Shown here: positions 17,638 through 26,764 of the stretch, piece by piece
How the letters are laid out: every line of letters starts with the position of its first letter
Position numbering within the stretch: position 1 is the stretch's first letter
Assembly: GCF_012349115.1 (NCBI RefSeq)
Contig: NZ_PQIG01000122.1
Coordinates: 62,001 to 126,000 of the forward strand
DNA: 64,000 nt
Direction of reading: 5' to 3'
Origin: Rhizobium ruizarguesonis
GTDB taxonomy: Bacteria > Pseudomonadota > Alphaproteobacteria > Rhizobiales > Rhizobiaceae
Translations under genes and position numbers: made by a program
Notes under the pieces: model-generated
Seen by the model: only the letters and a program-made list of their open reading frames with translations
Database searches by the model: none
Told to the model about the DNA's origin: nothing

Positions 17638-18586
17638 CGCAGCCCCTCCGGGCGTCGGCCGGATCGGCGATGCCGAGCCGATAGGTGTCGTTGGCGGTGG
17701 CAAAGAACAGGGCGCGCTGCTCGTCGTAAGACAGCTGCGCGGCGACCGTGCGGAAAACCTGGTAGACCTCGTCGAAAGAAGCATGCAGGCCCGCGACCGG
17801 AAAGTCGCTCGCGAACATGGCGCGCGCCGGACCGAAACACTCGAGGCAATGCTCGATCACCGGCCGCAGGCTTTCGAGCGTCCACGCGTTGTCGTAGGCG
17901 ACAAGGTCGGAGATCTTCAGGCGCAGATTCGGCTCGTTGCCGAGCGCCCGCAGGCCGCGGCGCCAGAGCGCCATGCCGTCCTCCGTCCGGTCAGCCGGGC
18001 TACCGCCGTGGTTAAGCACGAAAAGCGTTTCCGGAAAAGCGCGCGCCAGTTCGAGCGCCTCATGCATCTGCCAGGGATAAAGCATCAGGTCGAAGACCAG
18101 CCCGAGCCGGGTGGCATGGACAAGCCCCGCCCGCCAGGTGGGATCGCCCATGCGGTTCGGGCGCGAAGCAAAACTCTTCGCCGCGTCCGGATGCCAGCTC
18201 AAAATATCACGGATGCCGACGACATTCGGGTTTGCCGCTTCCGCCTCGAGCAGGCGCATAGCGTCCGGCCCATCGAGAGGCACGCGCGCGATATAACGGT
18301 GCGCCACGCCAGAGCTGCGGTCGAGGCCATCCAGCCAGCGGCTCTCTTCCAATGGGTAGGCAACGGACCAGCCGGCTTCCACATGCACCGTTGCAACCAC
18401 GTTCTGGCGGGCAGCATCGGCGCGATAATCGTCGATGCCATAGTCGCGCAGGATCGGCGCGAGGCTTCCGAAAACCATCTCCTCGCCGGAAGTTCCGGCC
18501 TTCTGCAGCCAGGGATGGCGTTGCAGGCTGAGGTCCCAGAGGTGGTGATGCGGGTCGATCACCGGCCCCTCGTAGCGCTCCGTCAT
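17630..18586 (-). CDS. Amidohydrolase family 2 protein (COG3618 type, lactonase-like)
   Basis: This is a 318-residue metal-dependent hydrolase. The HxH motif is in DPHHHLWDL at residues 11-19, a second histidine in FVLNHGGSP and the catalytic Asp in MFASDFPVAG. This is the amidohydrolase-2 family whose characterised members include L-rhamnono- and L-fucono-lactonases and dicarboxylate lactone hydrolases. It overlaps the upstream permease gene by 4 bases and the downstream PLP enzyme gene by 8. A role in opening a lactone or cyclic amide derived from the imported compound is plausible but inferred. Confidence 0.86.
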   Translation of the reverse strand: MTERYEGPVIDPHHHLWDLSLQRHPWLQKAGTSGEEMVFGSLAPILRDYGIDDYRADAARQNVVATVHVEAGWSVAYPLEESRWLDGLDRSSGVAHRYIARVPLDGPDAMRLLEAEAANPNVVGIRDILSWHPDAAKSFASRPNRMGDPTWRAGLVHATRLGLVFDLMLYPWQMHEALELARAFPETLFVLNHGGSPADRTEDGMALWRRGLRALGNEPNLRLKISDLVAYDNAWTLESLRPVIEHCLECFGPARAMFASDFPVAGLHASFDEVYQVFRTVAAQLSYDEQRALFFATANDTYRLGIADPADARRGCDV

Positions 18587-19524
18587 CGGCGCGCCTCGCG
18601 GCCGGAAACGAGCAGAAGGGCAAGGATCAGCGTGCCGAACATGATCGAGCGCCAGCCGGGCGAGGCGTTGACGACCGTGATCAGCGCCGTCGTCGTGACG
18701 AGCAGGATTGCGCCCGGAATGGTCCCGGCATAGGTGCCGCGGCCGCCGAGGATCGAGGTGCCGCCGAGCACGACGGCGGCGATCGAGGTCAGAAGATAGG
18801 GGTCGCCGATGCCGACATAACCTTGCCGGTTCATGCCGAGTACGAGAATGCCGGCGAGCCCTGCGAAAAAGCCCGACAGCGTATGGACGATCAGCGTGTT
18901 GCGCGTGACGCTGACGCCGGAAAGCCGGGCCGCCAGCGGGTTCGCCCCAAGCGCCAGGAAACGCGCGCCGATCGGCATGCGGTGGACGAGCAGCAGGACG
19001 ACGATCGAGACGACGAGCCACAGAATGATGCCCGAGGGAATGCCGAACGGCCGCGCCTGCCCGAGCAGAATGACCGCCGGGTTGCTGACGGTGACCGCGC
19101 TGCCGCCGGCGACGATGACGAGCAGGCCCTGCAGGAAGGTCGCCATGGCAAGCGTCATGATGATCGGCGGCACGCGAAGATAGGCAGCACCGGCGCCGTT
19201 CATCAGGCCGATGCCGGTGGCGATGGCAAGGGCCGCCGCGATGCCGGCGAGGCCAGTCGGGTCCCAGGTGGGCGAAATCAGCGGCAGCAGGATCGCCGTG
19301 ACGGTGATGACCGCGCCGACGGAGAGATCGATGCCGCCCATCAAGATGACGAGCGTCTGGCCGGCAGCGGCAATGCCGATCACCGCGGCGAGTTCGAGCA
19401 GGTAGCGCAGGTGGCCATAGGCGCCGAAACCACGCAGCGAGACGCTGGCGGCGATCCAGACGAGCGCGACCAGAAGGAAGGTCAGCAGCGATGGATTGCG
19501 GAACACGGACCTGATGATGTTCAT
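18583..19524 (-). CDS. Sugar-type ABC transporter permease 2 (RbsC family)
   Basis: This is a 313-residue membrane protein with the CUT2 permease region GGIDLSVGAVITVTAI near residue 65 and many hydrophobic segments. ATG 19524 follows GGAGGGCAAGGCG. It overlaps the previous permease gene by ATGA and the amidohydrolase gene by 4 bases. Two different permease genes with one duplicated ATPase indicate a heterodimeric channel, as in AraH/Lsr-type and several rhizobial systems. Confidence 0.91.
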   Translation of the reverse strand: MNIIRSVFRNPSLLTFLLVALVWIAASVSLRGFGAYGHLRYLLELAAVIGIAAAGQTLVILMGGIDLSVGAVITVTAILLPLISPTWDPTGLAGIAAALAIATGIGLMNGAGAAYLRVPPIIMTLAMATFLQGLLVIVAGGSAVTVSNPAVILLGQARPFGIPSGIILWLVVSIVVLLLVHRMPIGARFLALGANPLAARLSGVSVTRNTLIVHTLSGFFAGLAGILVLGMNRQGYVGIGDPYLLTSIAAVVLGGTSILGGRGTYAGTIPGAILLVTTTALITVVNASPGWRSIMFGTLILALLLVSGREARR

Positions 19525-20483
19525 CGCCTTGCCCTCCAAGCCCCAAGAAGTTCCGGAACGGCGACTGCGCCGACGATGATCAACCCCTGAGCGACATATT
19601 GGGCGACCGGCGGAAAGCCCAGGAAGAACATGACGTTTATCATCACCGAGAGCAGCAGGCTGCCGCAGATCGCGCCACGCATCGTGCCCTTGCCACCAAG
19701 GAAACCCACGCCGCCGAGCACGGCAGCGGCGATCGAGTTCAGCGTGAAGGGCGTGCCGATAACAGGATCACCCGACCCGGTCTGGGCGGCGACGAAGAGA
19801 CCGGTCAGGGCTGCGAGAAGACCGGACAGGGCGAAGGCTGCGACCTTCACCCGTTCGACCGGGACGCCGGAGCGGAACGCGCCGACCGGATTGTCGCCAG
19901 CCGCATAGATGCCGAGGCCGAGCGGCGTTGCGAGAAAGGCCTTCCAGAGTACGAGGATCACAATGAGCAGCAGGAAGGCGACGGGCGTGTGGCCGGCCAA
20001 TACCGTCGACAGCCAATCGGGAATGAACCCACCCGGCCGCGGCAGCAGGATGAGTGCGACCCCGCCGATGATGAAGGAGCCGGCAAGCGTGACGATGATT
20101 GCAGGCAGCCTCAGATAGGTCACGATGGCGCCGATGACGGCACCGATCGAAAGACCGGCAAGCGAGACCGCAACAATGCCTCCCGGCACGCCGAGCGCTC
20201 CTTCCATCGTCGTCGCGGCGATCACCGCTCCAAGACTGACGAGCGGGCCGATCGCCAGCGTGATGCCGCCGTTCAGCATGAGCAGCGCCTGCGCCATGGT
20301 GACGAGCGCGAGCGGGAACCAGTTCTGCGTGAATTTGGAGAAGCCGCCGATCGAGAGGATGCCAGGAAAGAGCAGCGCGTAGAGAATGAGAAAGGCGGCG
20401 ACAACCAGATAGAGGCCGGCAAGGCCGCGGTTGCGGCGAAGCTGGATCGCGCCGTAGAGCCGGGATGACGAACTTGTGCTCAT
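19521..20483 (-). CDS. Sugar-type ABC transporter permease 1 (RbsC family)
   Basis: This is a 320-residue permease; NGGITLAIGPLVSLGAVIAAT is the divergent counterpart of the CUT2 motif in its partner. A cytoplasmic N terminus of about 20 residues is followed by roughly nine membrane spans. The gene overlaps the ATPase gene by 4 bases and the second permease by 4, so the three membrane components are translationally coupled. GGGAGAGG precedes its ATG. Confidence 0.91.
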   Translation of the reverse strand: MSTSSSSRLYGAIQLRRNRGLAGLYLVVAAFLILYALLFPGILSIGGFSKFTQNWFPLALVTMAQALLMLNGGITLAIGPLVSLGAVIAATTMEGALGVPGGIVAVSLAGLSIGAVIGAIVTYLRLPAIIVTLAGSFIIGGVALILLPRPGGFIPDWLSTVLAGHTPVAFLLLIVILVLWKAFLATPLGLGIYAAGDNPVGAFRSGVPVERVKVAAFALSGLLAALTGLFVAAQTGSGDPVIGTPFTLNSIAAAVLGGVGFLGGKGTMRGAICGSLLLSVMINVMFFLGFPPVAQYVAQGLIIVGAVAVPELLGAWRARR

Positions 20484-21994
20484 GCCGCCTCTCCCTGCGT
20501 CGTGGCCGTGATGCCCATGGCTGCGCCGACGATCGCTCCTTCGCTGATTTCATCTTGCGACAGCACGGCCGCGATGCGCCCCTCGCGCAGAACCACGACA
20601 CGGTCGCAGAGATGCACGAGCTCCGGCGTATCGGAGCTAGCCAGAATGACGAGCCGCCCCTCGGCGGCGAAGGCGCGGAGCATCAGGTAGATTTCCCGCT
20701 TGGTCTCGATGTCGACGCCGCGCGTCGGATCGTTGAGGAGCAGAACGGAGGGATCGAGCGGCAGCCATTTGGCGAGCGCCACCTTCTGCTGGTTGCCGCC
20801 GGAAAGCGCCTGCACCGGGCGGGCCGTATCGCCCTTGATCGTCAGCCGGCGCGCCAGATCGGCGACCAGGCCGGTTTCCGCCGGCCGGTCGCGCAGCCCT
20901 TTGCGGGCGAGCCGTCCGAGCGAGGGCAGGATGAGATTGGAGGCGATGGAATGGGGCAGCACCAGCCCCTCATGCTTTCGGTCGGCCGGGACATAGACGA
21001 TGCCGGCGGCATTCGCCTCGCCGACATGGGCGGGCAGGGCGGGTTTGCCGGATACCTCCGCCCGAGCGGCGGAGGCTGCAATCGCGCCGTAGAGGCCGAG
21101 CAGCAAGTCTTCCTGCCCTTGCCCCACGAGCCCGCCGATGCCGACGATCTCGCCGGCGCGGGCGGAGAAGCTGACGTCACGCACCATGCCGGCGGAAAAG
21201 CCTTCGATGCTGATGCGCATCGCCCCGGGTGCGGTGACGGAGCGCGGCGGGAACAGGTCTCCAGTCTCGCGGCCGACCATCAGGCGCACCAGCCCTTCGC
21301 CGTCGATGCCGGACAACGACTGGTCGGCGGTGACCAGGCCGTCCTTCAGCACCGTGACGTGCGAGCAGAGCGCCTGCACCTCGTTGAGGCGGTGTGAAAT
21401 ATAGAGAAGTGCCGTGCCGCGGTCCTTGAGCGTCTCGATCAGGCGGGCAAGGATGCCGGCTTCGTGCGCGGAAAGCGACGAAGTCGGTTCGTCCAGGATC
21501 AGCACACGCGGCTTGCGGAATAGCGCCTTGGCGATCTCCACCATCTGACGGCGGCCGAGCGCGAGGTCGGCGACCGGCATGTCGAGCGGCTCGGTAAGCC
21601 CCACCATGTCGCAAACGTGTCGAACGCCGCGATGGAGCGCTCTGTAATCGATGAGACCGAACCGGCGCGGAAATGCGCCGAGCCCGATGTTTTCGGCAAT
21701 CGAGAGACTGGCCGTGAGGCTCAGCTCCTGCTGAACGACGGCAATACCCGCCGAGCGCGCAGCCGCCGGGCTGAAGCGTTCGACCGGCTTGCCGTCGACG
21801 AGGATGGAACCGCCGTCCGGCTGGAGAGCACCGGACAGGAGGTTGATCAGCGTGGACTTGCCGGCGCCGTTTTCGCCGAGCAGGGCGTGAACCCTGCCCG
21901 GCAGAAGGGCGATGTCGACGCCCTTCAAAACGGGATTGCCGAAAAATCCCCTCAACACCTGCCGGGCTTCCAGCAGGGGTCTTTCTTCCGTCAT
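20480..21994 (-). CDS. Sugar-type ABC transporter ATP-binding protein, two domains (RbsA/MglA family)
   Basis: This is a 504-residue duplicated ATPase. The first half has Walker A GENGAGKST, signature LALGRRQMVEIAKA and Walker B VLILDEPTSSLS; the second half carries signature LSGGNQQKVALAKW and Walker B VLLLNDPTRGVD but a degenerate Walker A, which is usual for RbsA. ATG 21994 follows GAGGAAA; a TTG 15 bases upstream lacks a spaced ribosome site. It powers the two-permease importer and follows the binding-protein gene by 34 bases. Confidence 0.92.
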   Translation of the reverse strand: MTEERPLLEARQVLRGFFGNPVLKGVDIALLPGRVHALLGENGAGKSTLINLLSGALQPDGGSILVDGKPVERFSPAAARSAGIAVVQQELSLTASLSIAENIGLGAFPRRFGLIDYRALHRGVRHVCDMVGLTEPLDMPVADLALGRRQMVEIAKALFRKPRVLILDEPTSSLSAHEAGILARLIETLKDRGTALLYISHRLNEVQALCSHVTVLKDGLVTADQSLSGIDGEGLVRLMVGRETGDLFPPRSVTAPGAMRISIEGFSAGMVRDVSFSARAGEIVGIGGLVGQGQEDLLLGLYGAIAASAARAEVSGKPALPAHVGEANAAGIVYVPADRKHEGLVLPHSIASNLILPSLGRLARKGLRDRPAETGLVADLARRLTIKGDTARPVQALSGGNQQKVALAKWLPLDPSVLLLNDPTRGVDIETKREIYLMLRAFAAEGRLVILASSDTPELVHLCDRVVVLREGRIAAVLSQDEISEGAIVGAAMGITATTQGEAA

Positions 21995-22028
21995 GACGGC
22001 TTTCCTCAACCCGAGTTACTTGGGCGGA

Positions 22029-23102
22029 TTACTTGGCGGCAAGCAGCTTGTCGAAGAGCGCCTTGTCGTAGTCCGAGTAGATATAGCCGTCAGCCGGGAA
22101 CTTGTCGGCCCGTGCGAGGTAGCTGCCGATCGTGCTGTCGTCGATGACAGGCAGCGGCACCTTGACGAAGGCCGGAACGTCCTTGCCTTCCAGCGCCTGC
22201 ACAGCAGTGTAAACGGAAAGCGCGCCGAGCCAGTTGGGCTGCATGGTGGCCCAGCCCTTCAGTCCCTTCTCCTTCCAGAGCTCCAGGAACTGCCTTGCGT
22301 TTTCGCCTGTCGTCGGCACCTGGTCGCGGCCCTGGCGCTCGAAGGCCAGCACCGAGCCGGCCGATAGCGCGCCGCCGAGCGACAGCACGCCGTCGATTTC
22401 GGGATTGGCAAAGAGTAGGCTGGTCATCGCTTCCTGTGCCGGGGCGACGTTATATTCCGTGTTCGTCTCGGTGATCACCTGGAGGCCGGGATTGGCATCG
22501 AGGACCGGCTGGGCGCCCTTGCGGCGGTCGTCGCTCACCGAAATGCCGGCCGGGCCGTTCATGATGATGATCTTGCCCTTGCCGCCGAGCTGGCTGACCA
22601 TCCACTTGGCAGCGGTCGCGCCCCATTCGTTGGAATCGGTGTTGATCTTCGCCGTCACCTTGTCGGTGTTGACAAGGCTGTCGAAATTCACGACGGCGAT
22701 GCCCTTGTCGCAGGCATCTGATATGACGCGGTCAAGCGCGTTGGAGGAGCCGGCGATCACGACGATGGCGTCGACATTGGCGTCGATCATCGACTGGATA
22801 TGCTGGATCTGCGTCTGGGCGTTGCCCTGCGCGTCCGTGATCATCAGGTCCTTCACAAGGCCCGCCTTCTTCAGCTCCTTCACTTCAGCCGTGATGGTGC
22901 CTTCGGTCTGCTTCATCCAGGTCGGCACCGAATAGATGTTCGCCCAGCCGATCCTATAGGGCGCCTTCCTGTCACCCTTGATGCAATTGGCGCCGGCCGA
23001 GGCCGTGCCGGCCGAAAAGACGAGGAGTGCCGCAGCGGCGGCAGCGCCGGCGAGAAGGTGGCGGCGCAGTGAAGCGGAAATGCCGTTTTCAAAATTCTTC
23101 AT
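22029..23102 (-). CDS. Sugar-type ABC transporter substrate-binding protein
   Basis: This 357-residue periplasmic protein is the first gene of the operon. The signal peptide has an alanine-rich core and ends at TASA (about residue 36). The mature domain has AQTQIQHIQSMIDANVDAIVV and VVNFDSLVNTDKVTAKINTD, typical of type I binding proteins of ribose-type importers; a CIKGD near the mature N terminus supplies an unusual early cysteine. ATG 23102 follows a purine-rich AAAAAGGGGAACG. The ligand is unknown; the downstream enzymes point to an amino-acid-containing or N-acylated compound rather than a plain sugar. Confidence 0.9.
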   Translation of the reverse strand: MKNFENGISASLRRHLLAGAAAAAALLVFSAGTASAGANCIKGDRKAPYRIGWANIYSVPTWMKQTEGTITAEVKELKKAGLVKDLMITDAQGNAQTQIQHIQSMIDANVDAIVVIAGSSNALDRVISDACDKGIAVVNFDSLVNTDKVTAKINTDSNEWGATAAKWMVSQLGGKGKIIIMNGPAGISVSDDRRKGAQPVLDANPGLQVITETNTEYNVAPAQEAMTSLLFANPEIDGVLSLGGALSAGSVLAFERQGRDQVPTTGENARQFLELWKEKGLKGWATMQPNWLGALSVYTAVQALEGKDVPAFVKVPLPVIDDSTIGSYLARADKFPADGYIYSDYDKALFDKLLAAK

Positions 23103-23148
23103 GTCGTTCCCCTTTTTGTGTGCGGCAGCGTTGACCGCTTGCCATCTA

Positions 23149-23186
23149 TGTCCAATATAATGTACATGTGATCTATATACCGGACG
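23149..23186. promoter_or_regulatory. Tandem IclR-type operators in the divergent promoter region
   Basis: TGTCCAATATAATGTACA (23149-23166) and TGATCTATATACCGGACG (23169-23186) begin 20 bases apart, as do the two sites at 13644 and 13664. On the plus strand a TTGACC at 23131-23136 and TATAAT at 23156-23161 could serve the IclR gene, placing the first site over the -10. The pair therefore probably controls both the operon and its regulator. Confidence 0.7.
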
Positions 23187-23319
23187 AGGCGATCTTATGC
23201 CGATTTTTTCACCTCGCAAGAGGGGTGCAAAAATTTCATTCACTGGGAATGACGGGATCGATTGACAGATGCGGCAGACGGCTTGAAAAGCTTGGCCGGA
23301 CAAAAAAGGATCGACAGCA

Positions 23320-24099
23320 ATGGATGCAGTTCAGGACGAAGCAGCCGGCAAACGCGCCCGAGGGCTCGACCGCGCCTTCGAGATCCTCGATTTCCTGCGC
23401 CAGAAACGGCAGGCCCTGAAGCCGAATGAAATCGCCGCGCAGATCGGCGCGCCGCGCTCGTCGGTTTACGAGCTCGTCAACCTGCTGCTGCAGAATGGCA
23501 TCCTGGAATTCACCGGCGGCGAGGGGCGTGTCTATCTCGGCCGCAAGCTGTATTTCCTCGGCGCAGCCTATGAGAACCATTTCGACTTTACCCGCGAATG
23601 CGAGGCGACGCTGGAACAGCTTGCCGACGAGACGCGGGAGACGGCGCAGTTCTGCATGCTGGATGGAAACAGATACACCGTCGTTCGCATGCGCGAAGGC
23701 GCGCGCCCCTTCCGCATTTCGACGGATGTCGGGCAGTCGGTGCCGATCCCGTGGACGGCGTCGGGCCGCCTGCTCGTCGCGCATCTGTCGGATCAGGAGA
23801 TCCTGAACTTCATTCCGCCGCAGGATTTCCGCCTGCCGAACGGCGAATGGCTCGAGCCGCAAACCTTCATCGCCGAAGTGCGCCAGGCCGAACGTGAAGG
23901 TCTCTTCACCTTCAACAGCATCGTCGACAGCTTCACCCACTGTTTTGCCGTACCGGTGCGGGGCGAGGAAGGCCATGCCGCCGCAACGCTCTGCCTCGTC
24001 ACCCCGCGTGACGATGGCATTGCCAACCGCGACCGCTACCTCGACTGCCTGAAGAAGGCCGCCGCCGGCCTCGACCATGCCCCGACCCGGCCAAAATGA
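23320..24099 (+). CDS. IclR-family transcriptional regulator
   Basis: This encodes 259 residues. The N-terminal winged helix spans about residues 15-75 (GLDRAFEILDFLRQKRQALKPNEIAAQIG, then APRSSVYELVNLLLQNGIL), and the C-terminal IclR effector domain follows with VPIPWTASGRLLVAHLS and a late HCFAVPVRG. It is divergent from the eight-gene operon, separated by 217 bases that hold the tandem operators. The same operators precede the gene at 13701, so one regulator likely controls all nine genes. The effector should be the imported substrate or an early intermediate. Confidence 0.91.
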   Translation: MDAVQDEAAGKRARGLDRAFEILDFLRQKRQALKPNEIAAQIGAPRSSVYELVNLLLQNGILEFTGGEGRVYLGRKLYFLGAAYENHFDFTRECEATLEQLADETRETAQFCMLDGNRYTVVRMREGARPFRISTDVGQSVPIPWTASGRLLVAHLSDQEILNFIPPQDFRLPNGEWLEPQTFIAEVRQAEREGLFTFNSIVDSFTHCFAVPVRGEEGHAAATLCLVTPRDDGIANRDRYLDCLKKAAAGLDHAPTRPK

Positions 24100-24509
24100 G
24101 GCTGATGCCCTGAGCACATCAAGGCATTGATGTCCGATGGCACGGACGCTTGTCGTAAGCCGGCATTCCGTTGCATCCTCGTCAAATCGGGTCATGCTCG
24201 CTCCGGCGGTGCTGCAGCGAGCCTAGGACACTAAGAAAACCAATTCCTATTGTCGTCCCAGCCGGGCTCTTCGCCACGCCTGCAGATCCCGCCTGCCGGC
24301 CTGCGCTCGCATGCCCCGGAGTAGCCGCCCCGATCGTTGATTTCCGATTTCACGCCAATCCGGGAAATCTATTCACTCTTCCGCCGAAACTATGAAATTA
24401 AGTTTCTCTATAAAATTAATAGAGAACGTATTTTAGCAGTCCAACAGCCAATTTTATACTTGGCCTTGGGGAAGGCCGAGCTGTTGACGGCAAACGGAGA
24501 GGACACGAA
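24100..24509. other. Intergenic region with palindromic promoter element
   Basis: This 410-base gap follows the IclR gene. A small inverted repeat ACATCAA/TTGATGT (24116-24133) may end the IclR transcript. The right part is AT-rich and holds TTCTCTAT (24404-24411) facing ATAGAGAA (24419-24426) across seven bases, a likely regulator site for the monooxygenase operon. I see no gene in the middle. Confidence 0.6.
24404..24426. promoter_or_regulatory. Inverted repeat upstream of the first monooxygenase operon
   Basis: These are perfect 8-bp arms TTCTCTAT and ATAGAGAA separated by AAAATTA, in an AT-rich stretch 84 bases before the coding start. The size suits a LysR- or TetR-type dimer. No regulator gene adjoins this operon, so control may come from a distant sulfur regulator. 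Confidence 0.5.
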
Positions 24510-25862
24510 ATGACACGGAAAATCAGACTTGGGGCATTTCTTCCCGGCGGCGGACAGCATGTTGCCTCATGGCGGCATCCCGACCAGCCGGCCGACGGCG
24601 CGACCAGTTTCGAGTTTCACAAACGTCTCGCCTTGACGGCAGAGCGCGGGCTCTTCGATGCCTATTTCCTGGCCGACGGACTGGCTGTCGGTTTCGGTGG
24701 AGCACGCGAAGGCGGCAATGCCCGCGTCGCCGGCTTCGAACCTGTGACGCTGTTCTCCGCCCTTGCGCCCTTCACCACCCATCTCGGCTTTATCGCCACG
24801 TCCTCGACCACCTACGAGGAGCCTTACACAACCGCCCGCAAGTTCGCCTCGCTGGATCTGATCTCGGAGGGCCGCGCCGGCTGGAATGTCGTGACCACCA
24901 CGGGCGACCTGACGGCGCAGAACTTCAACCGCGATACGCAGCTTCCGCATGCAGACCGATATCGCCGCGCTGCCGAGCACGTCGACGTTGTCCGCAAACT
25001 CTGGGAAAGCTTCGAAGACGACGCATTCATCCGGGACAAGGACTCCGGCGTGTTCTTCGACCCGTCGAAGCTGCACGACACCGACCATCGCGGCGAACAT
25101 TTCAGCGTGCGCGGTCCGCTCAACGTTTCGCGATCACCCCAGGGGCATCCCGTCATCGTCCAGGCCGGGCAATCCGAAGATGGACGTGGGCTCGCCGCAG
25201 CAACGGCCGAAGTCATCTTCACCGCCCATCAGCATATCGAAACCGCCCAGGAGTTCTATCGGGATATCAAGGCACGTGCCCGCGGTCTCGGCCGAAACCC
25301 CGATCACATCCTCGTCATGCCCGGCGTATCCGCTTTCGTCGGCAGGACCGAGGCGGAGGCGCGGGAGAAATACGACCGTCTGACCTCGCTCATCGTCGAA
25401 GAGGACGGGATCGGCCTCCTCAATGGTCTGACCGGTGGCACGCTCGACCTGCACGGTTATGACCTCGACGGCCCGCTTCCGCCGGCGCCGCCGACGGAAG
25501 GCATGAAGAGCCGCCAGGCCCTCATCCGTCAGATCGCCGATGAAAACAACTTCACCATTCGCCAACTCTATCAGTGGATCGCGTCTGCCCGCGGTCACTA
25601 CACCATCGTCGGAACGCCCGAACAGATCGCCGATACGCTGCAGAAGTGGTTCGAGAACGAAGCTGCCGACGGCTTCAACATTCTGCCGCCCTGGCTGCCG
25701 ACGGCGCTCGACGATTTCGTCGATCTGGTCATCCCGGAACTGCAGCGTCGCGGCCTGTTCCGGACGGCCTATGAGGGCAAGACGCTTCGCGAAAACCTCG
25801 GCCTGCCTTTCCCGAGCAATCGATGGGCTGCAGGACACGCAGCTCTCCAGGCAGCAGAGTGA
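24510..25862 (+). CDS. FMN-dependent monooxygenase, NtaA/SnaA/DszA family
   Basis: This is a 450-residue bacterial luciferase-like (LLM) enzyme. RLGAFLPGGGQHVASWRHP is the family's typical N terminus; GRAGWNVVTT, DDAFIRDKDSGVFFDPSKLH and VIVQAGQSEDGRGLAAATAE are conserved internal blocks. These two-component oxygenases take reduced flavin from a separate reductase and cleave C-S, C-N or ring bonds in chelators, sulfones and sulfonates. It heads an operon with an SsuABC-type importer and is a clear paralogue of the enzyme at 43659. Substrate is unknown; an organosulfur compound is the usual expectation. Confidence 0.88.
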   Translation: MTRKIRLGAFLPGGGQHVASWRHPDQPADGATSFEFHKRLALTAERGLFDAYFLADGLAVGFGGAREGGNARVAGFEPVTLFSALAPFTTHLGFIATSSTTYEEPYTTARKFASLDLISEGRAGWNVVTTTGDLTAQNFNRDTQLPHADRYRRAAEHVDVVRKLWESFEDDAFIRDKDSGVFFDPSKLHDTDHRGEHFSVRGPLNVSRSPQGHPVIVQAGQSEDGRGLAAATAEVIFTAHQHIETAQEFYRDIKARARGLGRNPDHILVMPGVSAFVGRTEAEAREKYDRLTSLIVEEDGIGLLNGLTGGTLDLHGYDLDGPLPPAPPTEGMKSRQALIRQIADENNFTIRQLYQWIASARGHYTIVGTPEQIADTLQKWFENEAADGFNILPPWLPTALDDFVDLVIPELQRRGLFRTAYEGKTLRENLGLPFPSNRWAAGHAALQAAE

Positions 25863-25872
25863 GGAGCGGTCG

Positions 25873-26724
25873 ATGTCCTATGAAATCAACCAGGTACTTC
25901 CGAGAAGCTTCGGCCGCCTGAAAAGCAGCGAAAGCAATATTTCCATTTTCGCGTCGCAGCTGCGCGGGGTGCTCGCATCGCTTTTGCCGCGCTACGGCCT
26001 TCTCATCGGCTTCCTCGTGTTCTGGCAGGTGTCGAGCACCAGGGGCTGGGTCAATCCCGCCATCTTCCCGCCTTTGGACGTCATCCTGTCCGCTCTTTGG
26101 ACCAATCTGGCCAACGGCGCGCTGCTGGATGACATCGCCATCAGTCTGCAGCGATCCGGAACCGCCTTCGCCTTTGCCGTCGTGATCGGCATTCCGCTCG
26201 GCCTGTTCATGGGCCAGATTCGTGCGGTCGAACAGGCGCTCGACCCGATCCTGCAGCTCTTTCGCCAGACCTCGGCGCTGGCGCTCTATCCGGTCTTCAT
26301 CCTGCTGCTCGGCCTCGGCGAAACATCCAAGATCTTCGTGATCTTCTGGGCCACACTGTTTCCGGTGCTGCTCGCCACGATCGGCGGCGTCAAGGAAGTG
26401 GACAAGAAGCTCATCGAGATGGCGCGGACCTATGGCGCCGGACCGCTGACCATCTTCCGCCGCGTCATCCTGCCGGCGTCGGTGCCGGCAATCTTCGTCG
26501 GCCTGCGTCTCTCGGCAACGACGGCACTTCTCCTGTTGATTGCCGCCGAGATGATCGGCGCCAACAAGGGCATCGGCTTCCAGGTGATGAACGCCCAGTA
26601 CAATTTCCAGATCCCGCTGATGTTTGCGGCGATCCTTCTGCTCGCCTTCCTGGGGCTTGCCGCCAATGCCTTGCTCGTTTTGCTGCAGCGCCGTCTCTGC
26701 CGCTGGTCTCAGCCGAGCCGCTGA
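25873..26724 (+). CDS. ABC transporter permease (SsuC/TauC family)
   Basis: This is a 283-residue inner-membrane protein with about six spans and the permease loop EMARTYGAGPLTIFRRVILPASVPAIFVGLR, which docks on the ATPase (given here by its key EAA-type pattern). ATG 25873, 10 bases after the monooxygenase stop, follows AGGAGCGG. Family members import sulfonates, taurine, nitrate or thiamine precursors. Confidence 0.9.
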   Translation: MSYEINQVLPRSFGRLKSSESNISIFASQLRGVLASLLPRYGLLIGFLVFWQVSSTRGWVNPAIFPPLDVILSALWTNLANGALLDDIAISLQRSGTAFAFAVVIGIPLGLFMGQIRAVEQALDPILQLFRQTSALALYPVFILLLGLGETSKIFVIFWATLFPVLLATIGGVKEVDKKLIEMARTYGAGPLTIFRRVILPASVPAIFVGLRLSATTALLLLIAAEMIGANKGIGFQVMNAQYNFQIPLMFAAILLLAFLGLAANALLVLLQRRLCRWSQPSR

Positions 26725-26764
26725 TCTGCTTCACCGATTTTCCGCTTCCGAAAGGACCCACCAC

